Shown in pieces: positions 35,231 through 47,138 of a stretch of 64,000 nucleotides of DNA (positions within the stretch are counted from its first letter, which is position 1; each line of letters opens with the position of its first letter). The DNA lies in contig JAACJO010000014.1 of the NCBI GenBank assembly GCA_013368445.1, positions 124,001 to 188,000 of the forward strand, in the 5' to 3' direction. The translations under genes were made by a program, and so were the position numbers. Below the pieces are notes generated by a model. That model was given only the letters and a program-made list of their open reading frames with translations, did no database searches and was not told the DNA's origin. This DNA is from Leucocoprinus leucothites. Lineage: Eukaryota; Basidiomycota; Agaricomycetes; Agaricales; Agaricaceae.

Positions 35231-36051
35231 TTAGCTGCGATTCCTGAGGGTTGGCTTTACTTTCTGCCACGCTTCTCGTTTATAATCTCATTAAGCCACC
35301 TCTGGACATTTGGCCTTCCTTCTCCAAGGTCAAGTTTTACTTCCTCTACCAGCCTGCTCACAGCTGGAATGTGAACAATATCAGCAAGAGTGAGTTTCTG
35401 ATAAGAGAGAGATGAGAATATGAACTACCCTGCGACATAAAGCGAGCCTGTACTCACATCACCCGCAAGATATTTCTGTTTCGAGAGAATGCCTTCATAA
35501 ATGTCCATTTTCGCGAGAAGATTTTTCTTGGCCTCTTCTACAGTATTCTGACCAGTTTCAAGCCCAAAGAATCTGTAAAACAACATCACTGAACATCTGA
35601 GCAGTGATCGGATGAGGAGATTACGCTCACCTGGCGTTTAAGACCTGGAACATAATCGGACTACCATAACGGTGAAAATGGAACTGTTCAGCCCACGTAA
35701 CCTGGTCGACCAATGCGCGTTTTTGTAGATCCTTTGAGAAAAGCTGGGTCCCTTGATTTGGATACTTTTCATCCAAATAGCGAGCAATCGCACGGCTCTC
35801 GTACATGACGAAACCATCATCGTCCTTTCAGAGTATGCTGTAAGGTACGTCGGGAGGCGACACATGGAACTTGTGCTCACGATGGTAGGGACTTGTCCAA
35901 AGGGATTATTGGCGACGAAATTGGGTTGCTTATGCTCGCCTTTTGGAAGATCGACTTCGATCCATTCAAAGGGAATTTGTTTTTCGCGCAGGATAAGGGC
36001 AATAACGAGAGAAGGAGTCGAGGCAAACCATCCGTATAATTTCAGCGACAT
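35231..36051 (-). CDS. Glutathione S-transferase, phi-like, extra copy 4 (C-terminal frameshift)
   Basis: From ATG 36051: MSLKLYGWFASTPSLVIALI to NNPFGQVPTIV, then GFVMYESRAIARYLDEKYPN, LFSKDLQKRALVDQVTWAEQ, LETGQNTVEEAKKNLLAKMD and KLTLADIVHIPAVSRLVEEV. The last exon reads RPNVQRWLNEII and then NEKRGRK plus stop, where the other copies have NRESWQKVKPIFRNRS. Adding one base in ataaacgag restores REAWQKVKPTLRNRS to TAA at 35231-35233. There is no F-box partner downstream, so this is an orphan or the oldest unit. The loss affects only about the last 15 residues, so activity could survive. Confidence 0.7.
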
Positions 36052-36716
36052 ATCGAACTTAGGTAGGCCGGGAAACAAAGATTGGAGGTACTGTGGTGAA
36101 TCCGGCCTTTCAATACCCTCTTGATGGAAGTGAGTCATATTTAGACTTTCAACCGTCTTAGTAAAGGAATCACCAAATTCATCTAACCGGCTGACGTCGG
36201 CGTGATGTTCATCACTTGCATCGAGGCACGATTTGGTAGAAAACTGGTCAGAATTTGATATTACTTGTTCAGAGCGTCAATATCTGTACTACATACATAG
36301 CATCAAACCCTGAAAAGCGCAGCAGAGACTCGATTTAATTTGGGACATCAGATCATGGATTTAAATCAGGCACCTAGCAGCGAGCAGGGAGGAGCAGTAT
36401 AGTCCCCCAAGACGAAACTCGCAGGCTTGTATATATATTGTGGTGTCGAAGCACATGTAGATACGGTACTATATTCCTCCATCGACAAAGTCCGAAAACA
36501 CAAGCCACACGTAAGTATTCTAGCAAAGACGCCCGCCAATGGCGTCCTTGATTGTTCATCTAAACCAAAAGAGCACAAATCGAAAGAAATAGCTAATGTA
36601 CAATACGCAAAAGCAAAGCACGTCCGAGTCCATGTAAAGCTGTAATCACAAAGCTGAGAGGTCAGGAGCCCGAACGAGTAAACAGAACACGAGACCGGGA
36701 AAAGCGAGAAAAAATT
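36052..36716. other. Right end of the array, intergenic
   Basis: The first 200 bases resemble upstream regions of the other GST copies; beyond about 36250 there is no similarity to the array and no coding signal. The short plus-strand frame at 36427-36645 has no features. Confidence 0.5.
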
Positions 36717-38381
36717 TCAGACAGGGACCATATTAAAATCCAACTCTTTCTCTGCTCTTCTCCCCGTGCCTACACCAATCCTAGTACCTACATCCTGCGC
36801 AGCGAATTTCAAACTTCTATTTCTCCTCCCGCCGGCCACTTGAGCGTTCGAGTTGGGATGTTCACCGATGTGCTGCTGTTGATGGTGGCGGTTGGGTTGG
36901 AGATGAGGAGGAGGAGAGTTCCGATTCATTTCCATATCGACTAAACTCGTTGTGCTATCATTTTCGTCTTCATGAGCATGAGCATTCGGATTTGGAGTTC
37001 TGTGGTACGAAGAAGCCACTCTTGTGGGCCTTTCAACTACAGTTGGTAACGCCACAATCGCCGTGTTATTACCGCTGCCAGTGCCGTTATTGTAGTTGTT
37101 CGTGTTTCCATTTGCAGGCTTTTGGAATTGATATCGATTCTTGGAGTTTGAACGTTTTACAGATGCGGCGGTGGTCGATTTGGATCGTAGGGTGCCGGAG
37201 CTGGATTTGGATTTGACGGTGCTGGATATGCTTAACCATCTACTTAGTCTTGATTTTGAAGATGGAGAGCCTGGGTTCGACCAGCGCCAGTTTGAAGAAC
37301 TGGGGTCATCGTCGTCGTTGTTGGCGTTGTGGTAAATGTCGGCTGAGGTGGTGTAATACGTGGTAGGGCGATTGCGAGAAGACGACGAAGGAGGGTGGAC
37401 GGTACTGTGCTCTTGAGGATGAGAGTGTTTTGGATTTCGGTACGCGAGAGACGCGGATGTAGGTGGGAAGGCCATACTGGAGATTTCGGAGTGGGAGGGG
37501 AGAAGGAACGGAAAAAGTGGAAAGGGTTGGGGAGGGTTAGTTTGAATTTGGGTTTTTTGAATTTGAGTTTGGAGGCTGGTTTTTTGTCGGAGTAGATTTG
37601 GGATAGGGGATGAGAGGAGGTGGGGGGGATGTTGGGTGGTGGTCCTGGTGGGGGTGGTTTGGGGAGGTCTTTGTCGAGTTGGCGGGTACGGCCTGGTTGG
37701 GAACGGGAGCGGGGAGGATAGGCGAATGGATCGTTTGTAGAGGTGGTGGTGTGATTGCCGCTGGAGGTGGTAGTGCTGTAGGGATGTGAGGGAGTTGAGG
37801 TGAGGGTGTATGTCCGGGAATGGTGGGGATGTTGTTGACCGGACCCGTTACGTTGGTGTTGTTGTTGTTGATTAGAGTTTGAGTTTGAGCGGGAATGGGT
37901 ATGTTGACTTGTGGGAAGTGATGAGGCTTGGCTTGAAGGTGAGAATGACGTAGTAGGCTGTGAAGGGTCGATAAGTTAGTTTATGAAGAGAAAAAAATTG
38001 AAGAGAGTGGGGAAACGTACGGTGCCATTGGGCTTGAGCATGCCAGCTCGAGTTCTACTATACGAGTCTCCTCTATCTCTTGCATCTGGTCGTTTTTGGT
38101 TCACTCGGATGTCGATTTCAACTGGTTGGGGTGGGTAATAGTTGTACGACTTTTTCGTTGTCGACTTGTAGACTATGTGAATCACATATTCAAGGTTGAG
38201 TAGCAAGAGAGGTGACGTACAGAAGGAAGAGCGTTATAGCCGTTGATTATCCCATCTTCTGCTCGGTACTGCCATACAAGCGACCCGTGAGTTGTTACGA
38301 ACAACGTCACCGGTGATGGGCTTTTTTACATACCTCGTTGGCATAGATATAACTTGCCGCACCGCTATACGGGTGACTCAT
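36717..38381 (-). CDS. Low-complexity basic protein of unknown function
   Basis: From ATG 38381: MSHPYSGAASYIYANE, intron, YRAEDGIINGYNALPS, intron (ending at acaag so that the frame continues), STTKKSYNYYPPQPVEIDIR VNQKRPDARDRGD, intron, then a long exon rich in Ser, Thr, Pro, Gln, His and Asn. Basic stretches such as KPASKLKFKKPKFKLTLPNP FHFFRSFSPPTPKSP occur near 37500-37560. At about 37480 the frame must shift by one base (as if one were missing) to continue into SASLAYRNPKHSHPQEHS and the 250-codon tail ending ELDFNMVPV at 36717. No domain is recognised; the sequence looks disordered, possibly regulatory or cytoskeleton-associated. The N-terminal tyrosine-rich block is the best conserved-looking part. 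Confidence 0.55.
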
Positions 38382-38954
38382 TGAAATGGAATGCTAAGGG
38401 TAGATAGCAATGGGGGAGAGAAGGAGAGAGAGATGAGAAGGGAGCAGCAAGCGGATGATGCAGGTGGGGTATCTATCTATCTTTGTTCGAGACGTGGAAT
38501 GATTCACAAAAAGGTTCTCCAGGGTCCAAGCGTCCCAGCGCAGATTTTTGTTTTTGTTTATCAGCGTCGCAGTGGGAAAATGTGAGTGAGCAGCCCAGCT
38601 GGAAGAAGAGAGAGAATGTGGGAAGGGACTCAGCTGGGCCTAGCGCCAAGTTGAGTTGAGTAGGTGGGAAGGGACGCTATTAATAGCAGGGACAGCGTGA
38701 TGGGATTAAAATGGACAGTTGCGGACTGCTGGCCGAGGCTGTGTTCATGAGTGTTCCCCAGTGTGGCGGGATGAGCCGCTGACCGAACACAGCAGAGCGC
38801 TCCGGGAGGTGAGATCGACGGTCGCAGCGGGGAACAACAGAGCCGAACAAGGGAGGAGAAGAGAAGAGAAGACTCAAGACGAGTCACGTGGAGTATATAT
38901 AATTAATTAGTATGTGGTAAAAGGGAATATCAGCGGATTCTGCCTCTATCGTCC
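38382..38954. other. Divergent promoter region
   Basis: 573 bases between two divergently transcribed genes. Several AGAGAG and GGGA tracts lie near 38410-38450. No gene is seen; small plus-strand frames here have no features. Confidence 0.5.
38885..38900 (+). promoter_or_regulatory. E-box and TATA-like box before the deubiquitinase gene
   Basis: CACGTG at 38885-38890 is followed by TATATAT at 38894-38900, about 55 bases before the ATG at 38955. The spacing is short but compatible with a fungal core promoter. CACGTG is a typical bHLH binding site; the binding factor is not known. Confidence 0.4.
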
Positions 38955-41782
38955 ATGAGCCTACGACGGACGCGCGACGAGATCCACACTGCTGACGCTG
39001 GCAGTCGGCATGGCTCGCAGCGGCGACCGGCGTCCATCGGCGAGCTTGCTGACCGTGCGATCAAGTTTGAATGGGACGCTTCCCGCGACTTCAAGCACTG
39101 TCTCCGTACGGCAGAGGGATGTCGCAACCAGGCTAGGGCTTACCAGAACGCAGGCGACCTCGAGATGGCCTTTGTCTACTTTGCACGGGCTGCCACCATC
39201 GCACTTGAAAAACTCCCTGCTCATCCGCAATTCAAGACGGCTCTGACAGAGGCCCAGCGGGATAATCTGGGCTTGGTGCGTGTCGTTTTTGTGGAGGCGG
39301 TGGATGGGTTATTGATGGATCTGTAGAATGGACAGGAGATACTCGATTGTATGGGTTCAATCAAGCCGACACTCGTTGAACGGTTTAATAAATGGCGTGC
39401 TGTTCACCCAGACTCTCCTCTCCTCCCTTTATTCGACGATCAGGAGCCTCCATCAGCCCCTTACGATTCTAAACTCACCAAAGCCTTGAAAGATGAAGCT
39501 GCTGCGTGGCGCGAAGCTCGTGAGACCAGGGAACGAGAAGCAGAGGAGGATCATTTCAGACAACACCAGATCGAAGAAGAGAATCTCCAACGACAATCTT
39601 CTCGCCATCGCCCAAATGTCCAACGCCAGCCAACCATGGATCCACGGAGGCAGGACTCGATTCGTCTTGCAGGCCCTCCGGCATATAAACCATCCGCTGC
39701 CGACTATGCTTTCTCTCAACCTCCGAACCCTGGTCTTGGGCATGGATCCCAAAGCACAAAAGTTGTCGTGATGCCCCCGCTTCTGCTGGTCCGGCGGAAG
39801 CTTCGCAGAGGAAACGCGAAAGAGAAGAAAAGCGACGTGCGGAACAAGAAGGTATTGCTCGGAGATTACAAGAAGCCGATGCAGAAGCTCGTCAAATTCG
39901 ACAAACGATTGCAGTGAATAATTCTCGTCCACAACATCAAGGCTCTAGTACACTCTCTGCACATTCTTCCGTGAGCTCTGTCGCCACCAATGGTTCTTCA
40001 CCCATGTTTCCTCACACTCAGGCATCCTCTCTCGCTACTACGCCTGCATCGTCGTTCTATCAGGCGCCTCACATGTCCATGTCCATGCCTCCGCAGCCTG
40101 TGATTCATCCTCAGAGTCAAGCTCAGCAGATGGCTGCGCCACCCGCAGTTTCGATGCCTGTTCATTCTGCACCGCCACCTCAGAACATGAACCCTGCGCG
40201 GGTGCTGAATGTCCCTCCACCGCCACCTCTCAGTCATATGGCATCACCGCCTGTCGCCGATCAGCATCAGCAGCAATATCAGCATCAGCAACAACAGCAG
40301 CAGCAGCAGCCAGCGCCTTATCATCCTGGAAGTGAGTCGCCCAACCCTCCTTTTATGTTCCCTGGATCTAGTCTGGTCGATTTACATCGGACGCCTACAA
40401 GGGCTACTGTTCGCAGGTAGGCATTGAATGTTGTCGTAGTTATGATTAGCTGATTTACTTGACTCGATATCCGCGTCGATCTCTCGGGATATATTTACGT
40501 GTCGACAGTCAAGTACCACAAGGATTCTCTAGCACGACCTCTCCACCACCACAAGATCCACGCGCTCTTTTCCCCTCTCTCATGTCGCCTCATCAACAAC
40601 AACAAGGCTATTATCCCTCTCATTATTCCATGTTTACCACTGCTATGGATCGACTCACATTGAACGATACCACCAATACCACACCGGCCACGGCTTACCC
40701 TCCAACAATATCTATGCTCCCTCTAATCAACCTAATCCGAATGTGATGCCGTGGGCAGCATTTGGATCACAAGAGAGTGCAAAAAGTGCGGCTGCAGCTG
40801 CTGCGGCACGAGTTGGGAGGGGGTTGATGGATGGGAGTGGTGGTGCGGGACTGAGAAAGTCGGGGACGGCGAAATACCATAGTCCTGCACCTCCTCCCCC
40901 TGGTACGGAAAATGCTCCTGCGTCCTCTTCTTCGTCGGTGCCGTATATACCAATGCCACCACCGCCGCCCTCTGCCGCCGCTGGACTTGCATCAACAGCG
41001 GGTCGTTCACATCCGTCCCACCTTGAACGCGACCGTCGTCAGCAGTCGGTATCTCATTCGAGACATCATCCTGGGTCATCACCGAAAGAAAGGAAATTGA
41101 AACCGGTGGTACTCCCACGCGAGATTTTACCTCGGTTTTTGGCGATTGCGAGTTTGAATACGAGTATTAATATTGAAACGTGTGGGTTGTTGTTGGGTAG
41201 GGAGGTGTGGCCTGATGGTGATGAGGGTGGTCAACAGCAGCATCATAATTCTTCGCCTAGAGGAGGAGGGGAGGGGAGGAGTGAGTATATGGTGACGACG
41301 TTGTTGGTGCCGAGGCAGAGGGGAACGAGTGATACGTGTACGATGGATGGGGAGGAGTTGGTTTTGGAGTTTGTGGATCAGAGGAGTTTGATTACGCTTG
41401 GTTGGGTGCGTTGTCTAATGCTAGGTTTTTTTTTGGGATGTATGTTGATCGTTTGTGGTGGTGATAGATTCATACGCATCCTTCGCAGTCGTGTTTTATG
41501 TCGTCGGTGGATTTACATACGCATTCGGGGTTTCAGCAGATGTTGCCAGAGTTTGTGGCGGTGGTTTGTGCGCCGAAGAGTAATCCAAAGTTCGTCCACT
41601 CACTTTCTCCGCACCACCACTGTTTCTTCCCTTCTCTCTGCCTTTTTACTGACACGTGTGTGGTACAGTTTTGGGATATTTAGGTTAACGGATCCGCCTG
41701 GTTTACCGACGATTTTGGAGTGTAAGGCAAAGGAGGCGTTTCATCCTCATCCGGATTTACCTATCTATACTGTGTGTATCCA

Positions 41783-41835
<53 letters not shown>

Positions 41836-41838
41836 GTC

Positions 41839-41871
<33 letters not shown>

Positions 41872-41980
41872 GTCTCTCTCTTATTTCTGGATTGTTCTCA
41901 CATTTTTTGGGGTGTAGGATGCGGATAAGGGACATGTGCATATGAGAGATGCGCCGCTTGAGATTATTGATATGCGATGA
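38955..41980 (+). CDS. sst2: AMSH/Sst2-type JAMM deubiquitinase (two apparent single-base losses)
   Basis: Zinc metalloprotease that trims K63-linked ubiquitin chains on endosomal cargo at ESCRT-0 (family role). The N-terminus is a USP8/AMSH dimerisation domain ([40 protein letters not shown]). A charged coiled coil ([20 protein letters not shown]) and a long Pro/Gln/His-rich linker follow. The C-terminus is an MPN+ domain: [26 protein letters not shown] and the JAMM motif [20 protein letters not shown]. Exons fit 38955-39275, 39327-40416, 40509-41405, 41468-41589, 41669-41771 and 41918-41980. Their sum is 2596, two bases short of a multiple of three. The breaks lie in the CCCCC run at 39775-39779 and near 40694. 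With both restored the product is about 865 residues, long for the family because of the linker. Confidence 0.85.
41785..41881 (+). repeat. (TC)n microsatellite inside a deubiquitinase intron
   Basis: Nearly 100 bases of TC repeats with scattered TG, lying wholly in the last intron (41772-41917) just after the donor. It forms a long polypyrimidine tract before the acceptor gtgtag. Confidence 0.9.
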
Positions 41981-42691
41981 AAGCTTTGATTTTTTGGGGA
42001 CTTTCTTTTTTGGTGGTGGATGAAGGGGATTTGTGTATGTTTGATAATGTACTTGTGGAGGATATGTTTGTATGAATAAGCTGTATTTTAGTTGTTTCGT
42101 TTTGTTTTTTGGACTCAGTCACTTGTAGTTGGGGGTTGTGTGTATGATTTTAGTTGAGTGTGGTTTGTGGAATTGTCGATCTCTCATTGCTTTCAATGTA
42201 TAACAAATGACAGTTGATATACACTTTTGCACTGCTGTCGCTTGCTAATTTGGGCGCCCTTCGTCAATTGCCATACGTGATGAGTGCTAGGCTTGCCAAT
42301 GAGAAGAGAAGTAGATCTCTTGTTAATAAATCATCTGGGTGCGGTTGAGCGAATGGCTCGGTTTGGCTTGGGTTCTAGACTGAGGCTTTAAAGAGATGAA
42401 AAGATGATTGGTATATGTCAAATACGGTAGATTCACTGGGCTCCATAAATACGATACATGACGAGTGCAACGACAGGAATTGGCTGGCCTGGGTATTGGT
42501 TTTATCTCTATTGGTCTCCTTTTTCCTAGATTTGGTTTATGCGCTTAAAAGTAGACTGTTGGATTGTGGAAGCGGTAATTTGGATAGGGTGGGGTCAGGT
42601 CTCGTCCGTCGAGTATTCGCATTTTCAAGAACCGAATCCAATCGAGCTTTTAGTTTGTTCAGATTCAAACAACGTCTGTTGCCGCCTCACC
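41981..42691. other. Convergent intergenic region, no gene seen
   Basis: 711 bases between the 3' ends of the deubiquitinase (+) and the HNH gene (-). T-rich just after the deubiquitinase stop (likely 3' UTR). No gene, repeat or RNA motif recognised. Confidence 0.5.
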
Positions 42692-44303
42692 TCACCTTGA
42701 ATAACTTGTATTATTACTTGAATCTTCACTCTCGATACCTTTATTTGTTGCGTGCAAAGGACGGGAAATGTGTTTCCAAATAGCATGGTTTAGGACTTCA
42801 GACGAGGCACCGTCTGTTGCTAATACTTCTGCCCCATCCAACTCTTTGTCCAGTCCGTCTAGAACGTCTCTTGCACCTGAGAGATTGGCTACTTTGGCAC
42901 AGAATGCGTGTAGCGCGAGGAATTTTGAAGATGGAGGTGGGAGTGAGTCTGGGTCTGAGGAAGATAGGGTGATTCTTTTTTCTTCGATGATGGATGGGGC
43001 GCCCGTTTTGACTTTGTAATGGTATGGAATTGGCTGGATAGGAAGGAGGATTGGTCAAAGCCCAAGCAGGTAAGCGGTTAAGGGAGGCTTACTGTTTCTT
43101 CTAGCCATAATTCTAGACTATCAAAAGCGTAATGCATCCGAGGCTTAAAGTGAGGACATTGGCTAGGAAGTGTATTTTTGATTCTTCTAGCTCGTCAAAG
43201 TCGAAGCCAAAACATCTTAGAATGGCTGATACAGTAGCAGAGTCGTCCTTGATTGAATACTAAGGGTAAATACAGCTTCAAGGAATTCGCAGCAACGTAC
43301 CCCTGTATCATCAGAACTTGCGCTATTGGTCGATGGGCCAAAGTATGAAGCGTCTGGTATGATGTGTACACAGTGTGTAGCGACACCATGACCGCAACCG
43401 ATCTGCGTAGAGGGAATTCCCGCTGAGGGTGCGACTATACGATCGTACTTTTCCGAGACGACACATCGGAACCCATCACGGCGGAGCGCCTGAATTCGTT
43501 CTGTGTAAGTGTACAGAGGCATAACTTCATAAGATATTTAATTCATACTAGATGCTTAGCCTCCCAGTGGTCTTTCGGCACCGATTGAATGGTTGGCCGT
43601 TCTAGAAAATATGGGTGGTACATTCTAATTTCCTAACTGGTTCCCCCAAAGTGAGCGACTGGGAAACGGAAGAACCTAGGGGACTTACAAGATCTTATAA
43701 ATAGATTAATAAAAGCTATTCCAAGCCACATAAAGCGTCAAAATCACTTTTACGCGAGTCGATCTCCTTTGCGAGTTCTTCCATTGCTATACGATTGGGT
43801 GCATGAAGAAGCAAGTAACCCAAGACTCTTGCCTGAACGACAGTCACTGTTCCATGGTCACCTTCCTTCGCAATGGCGTTTCGTTCAAAGTTGAGGCAGA
43901 CTTGATACGCACTGAGAGCATTGGTGCATCCGAGAGTGTGGTCTTTATGTCACCGATGGGAGGGAGAGATTCTACTGGAGAAAAGAACATGATGGATTAA
44001 AGGTTTCAAGACATTTATATTCAGACTTTTGGTGTCTTTGGTGTTATGGTGAGTTTCGGTGAAGTCCGTTGTTATTCAGGAGTGGGAGAGCATGATTAGG
44101 CGGACTCTGAAAATCTGAATCAGGTATGTCGGAGTCTGGAATACCTGTGGGTCGTAATCGAAGGTGTGTCCTAAGACAAGCCGCTGGTAACGAGGTCCCT
44201 TTTCGGAAATCGTGCGCTTTGGAGTTTTGGGTTGCAGTGGAACGAGCTTGTAGAATAAAGGTGCCACCTTCAACTGTGTTTCATATAAATGATTCAGAAG
44301 CAT
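42692..44303 (-). CDS. Basidiomycete HNH-nuclease-like protein (one apparent frame break)
   Basis: Minus-strand exons read NALSAYQVCLNFERNAIAKE GDHGTVTVVQARVLGYLLLH APNRIAMEELAKEI (about 43990-43740), then YHPYFLERPTIQSVPKDHWE, then ERIQALRRDGFRCVVSEKYD RI (HNH-type core, about 43500-43440), THCVHIIPDASYFG, DDSATVSAILRCFGFDFDEL EESKIHFLANVLTL, MHYAFDSLELWLEET and, after an intron, LALHAFCAKVANLSGARDVL DGLD, ending at TGA 42692. This order is that of the HNH-domain proteins abundant in Agaricomycetes. The likely start exon is MLLNHLYETQLKVAPLFYKL at 44303. Near 43138 one base is missing between NVLTLSLG and MHYAFDS. The HNH residues are only partly conserved, so nuclease activity is uncertain; the family's biological role is unknown. 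Confidence 0.65.
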
Positions 44304-44446
44304 CCGTATAATGACTCTTTAATAATTTTTAAAAAAACGAGAAAATTCAGCCAGGTCCCACCTGCGGATTAAGCTTTAAAGACACGCATAAGGATTAGAT
44401 GAGTACATGGAAAGACGATTCCATAACAAAAATACCAAGAGCCATC

Positions 44447-47138
44447 CTAAACACCTCCACCACTCTTCTCGACAGGTATAACTCTTCTTTCGCGTCCCAA
44501 GAGAGCACCTGCGCCATTCACCTCCGCGGGCGATACGCTGACTTCCCTCAATCCACCGCACACCTCCAAAAACTCGTCCCAATCCAAAGTTTCATGAGTG
44601 CTGAATCCAGCTTCTTCAAGCACGTATTCAAGCTCCCTACGCGAGATCCCCTCATAGCCAGATACCTCTTTCACGAAATCAAGAATATTTGCAGTTTGAA
44701 CCTTGTTCTTCTCTTCAGATTGGCCAGAAGCGGAAGGTGTAGGAACAGTGGTCGCGTGTTTGTCGAAAACGGATTTAAGGAGGCCAACTTCGCCAACTTC
44801 GAATCTGGCACGGCCGAGAACTCGAACGCGTTCACCAGCGGCGCTCGCGGAAGCACTGACACTTCTCCAACCATCACCGACATGGGCAACATGTCCCAGA
44901 CTTTGCCCAACGAATCCACAGACATTCCACAAACTCCTCTCAGCGCATTCAATCCAACCTCTGGGTTGTAATCGTTCTTTAACGCGTCTCACGACGTCAC
45001 CACTGACATATCCTTCGTCCAAGCCCATACTACCAACTAAGAATTCGACAGTGTCGCGAATTTGTTTGTTGCGTTCACTGCGGGACCAGTTGAGTTCGGC
45101 TGACATGATGTCGATGACACGAGGGAGGGCGTCGAGGGCTGCGCGGGCGTTGAGGAATGAGAGACGGGTGCGGCGGGCAAGGACGTCGATTGCTGAGAGG
45201 GCATATTCGTGTTTGATTGCGTAGTGAACTTCGGCTTCAATAACTGTGGGAAGGGGCGAGATGTCAGTGGATGTGACGAGGATTGAATAAGGGAAAAGAG
45301 GGCGTACATGGGTATTGGGGTACTAGGCGTTTGCCATGAAGAGGCCAGCTTTCACCTGTAGGTTCGGCTAGACCGCAGACTGTCCATGCACGATCGCCGT
45401 AGTTCTCTGAGAGGTGCTTGGCTACATCCGTATCAAGACCATACTATGGCGTATTTTCAGCATCTGACTAAACGTGGAGAAGACGAAGACTTACAGTTTG
45501 AGTCAAACCAATGAACATGTTCCTACTCCATCCATCACTGCCCACCAACCTCAACCTCTCTGTAACACAACCGCTCTTCACCTTATCCCCCAGTCCAAAC
45601 ACCTTCACAGCCTCATCAACAGTCTCCTCCGCCATCGCCCTATACGTCGTCCACTTTCCTCCAGCAATCGTCAACAGCCCACTCTCACTGACATGTATCA
45701 TATGATTCCTAACCAGCCCTTCAGTCGAGCTAGCACCCGGATTCCTCACCAACGGCCTCAAACCACTCCAAGCACTCAAAACATCCCCTCGACGTACTTT
45801 GATATCGGGTGAAAGATAAGAGTGGACTTCGTCTAAGACCCAACGAATGTCTTCTTCTGACGCTGAAGGACTTCTTGAGACGCGGGCAGGAGAGTCAGTT
45901 GTGCCTGCAATAGTGTTGCCTTGCCACGGGAGGAAGAAGATAACACGGCCGTCGGAGGTGGAGGGGTCGAGAAGGCCCATTTTACGAGGGGAGTAGTAGT
46001 TGGGGAGGGTGATGTGGATACCGGAGGAAGGTTGGACTATAGGTTGATGTGAGGGGTTGTCGAGTGTTAGGAGGGTATCAGTGAATGGACCGGTGGCGTT
46101 GATGATGCCCTGAGAGAAGTGTTAGTGAGAGGAAGGAGCGATTGCAGGGGTAATCCTCGAACCTTGGCGTGGACGGGATATACTTTGCCTGTGAGGTTAT
46201 CGCGGACGTTGGCACCTGTAAGCTTGCCGGAGTCATTTTTGTGGAGCTGGGTAACTTCGCAGTAATTAGCGACTGCTGCGCCGTGCTTGACCGCACTCAT
46301 GATCAAGGCGATGTTCATTCTTGAGTCGTTGTGCTGGCCTACGGACAGTTTCAATTTCATGCTTACTACAATAGTGGAAATCGTACCATCATAGTAGACG
46401 ACAGCACCAACCAGGCCGTCACTCTTGAGCATAGGGAACGTCTCGAGAGCCTTCCCCTTGCTCATCACATACGATGTCTCCATGTTCTCCTTCCCAGCGA
46501 GGACATCATACAACTTGCAGCCAGCGAGGTAATAAGGAACTTGCCAATACTTGTAGACGGGTAACATGATCGGCAACATGTTTGATAGGTATGGTGCCGT
46601 TTGCAGAAATATCCGGCGTTCATGGAGGGCTTCGCGTACGAGTTTGTATTGGTCATAGTCCAGCTCAAAAACGGCCTTTTGGAGATATCGTACACCTCCA
46701 TGTACAAGTTTCGTCGACTTGGACGAAGTGCCTATGGAACGATGATAATCACATGCCGGGTCAGAAACCCTCGTCCGAACAAAGGACAAACGGTCGAGTC
46801 ATTAACTCACCGGCGGCAAAATCGTCTCGTTCGACCAGAGCAACTTTTAACCCACGGCTAGCAGCGTCGACAGCGACGCCAGCCCCAGTTGCTCCGCCTC
46901 CTACAATCAAGAGATCAAATTCTGCCCCAGGCTTTTCTCCCGACTTTCGCAGCTCTGCGAGCATCTCGGCTCGCGAAGGTGGTGTCCATGGTGGCGGCGG
47001 TCGTCTTGTCTCCTTTGTGCTTGAGGGATATGCGGGTCCAGAATTGAGATACCAGTAGAATCCTCCAGTTGCGAGCGCAGTGCTCCCAGTTGCATAAGCG
47101 AGTGTCCGCCGAGAGAAAAGCCGGCGGAGGACTGACAT
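44447..47138 (-). CDS. GUT2: Mitochondrial FAD-dependent glycerol-3-phosphate dehydrogenase
   Basis: Oxidises glycerol 3-phosphate to dihydroxyacetone phosphate and passes electrons to ubiquinone at the inner mitochondrial membrane. The start at 47138 gives [20 protein letters not shown], a basic, Ser/Arg-rich mitochondrial presequence, followed by a short hydrophobic stretch. The FAD site is [20 protein letters not shown], then [20 protein letters not shown] and LVHGGVRYL. Other family blocks are [53 protein letters not shown] and the [24 protein letters not shown] segment. At least five introns interrupt it (for example after DDFAAG and after GLTQT). The C-terminus has an extra region with [28 protein letters not shown], reminiscent of the EF-hand region of animal enzymes but with poor calcium loops. 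All frames are consistent. Confidence 0.92.

Noticed and set aside
41770..41945. Ser-Leu repeat protein tail encoded by the TC tract
   Set aside because: It is the translation of an intron; the JAMM domain continues in frame only when 41772-41917 is spliced out.
42415..42783. Plus-strand 122-codon ORF between the deubiquitinase and HNH genes
   Set aside because: It overlaps the 3' end of the HNH gene on the other strand and has no recognisable motif.
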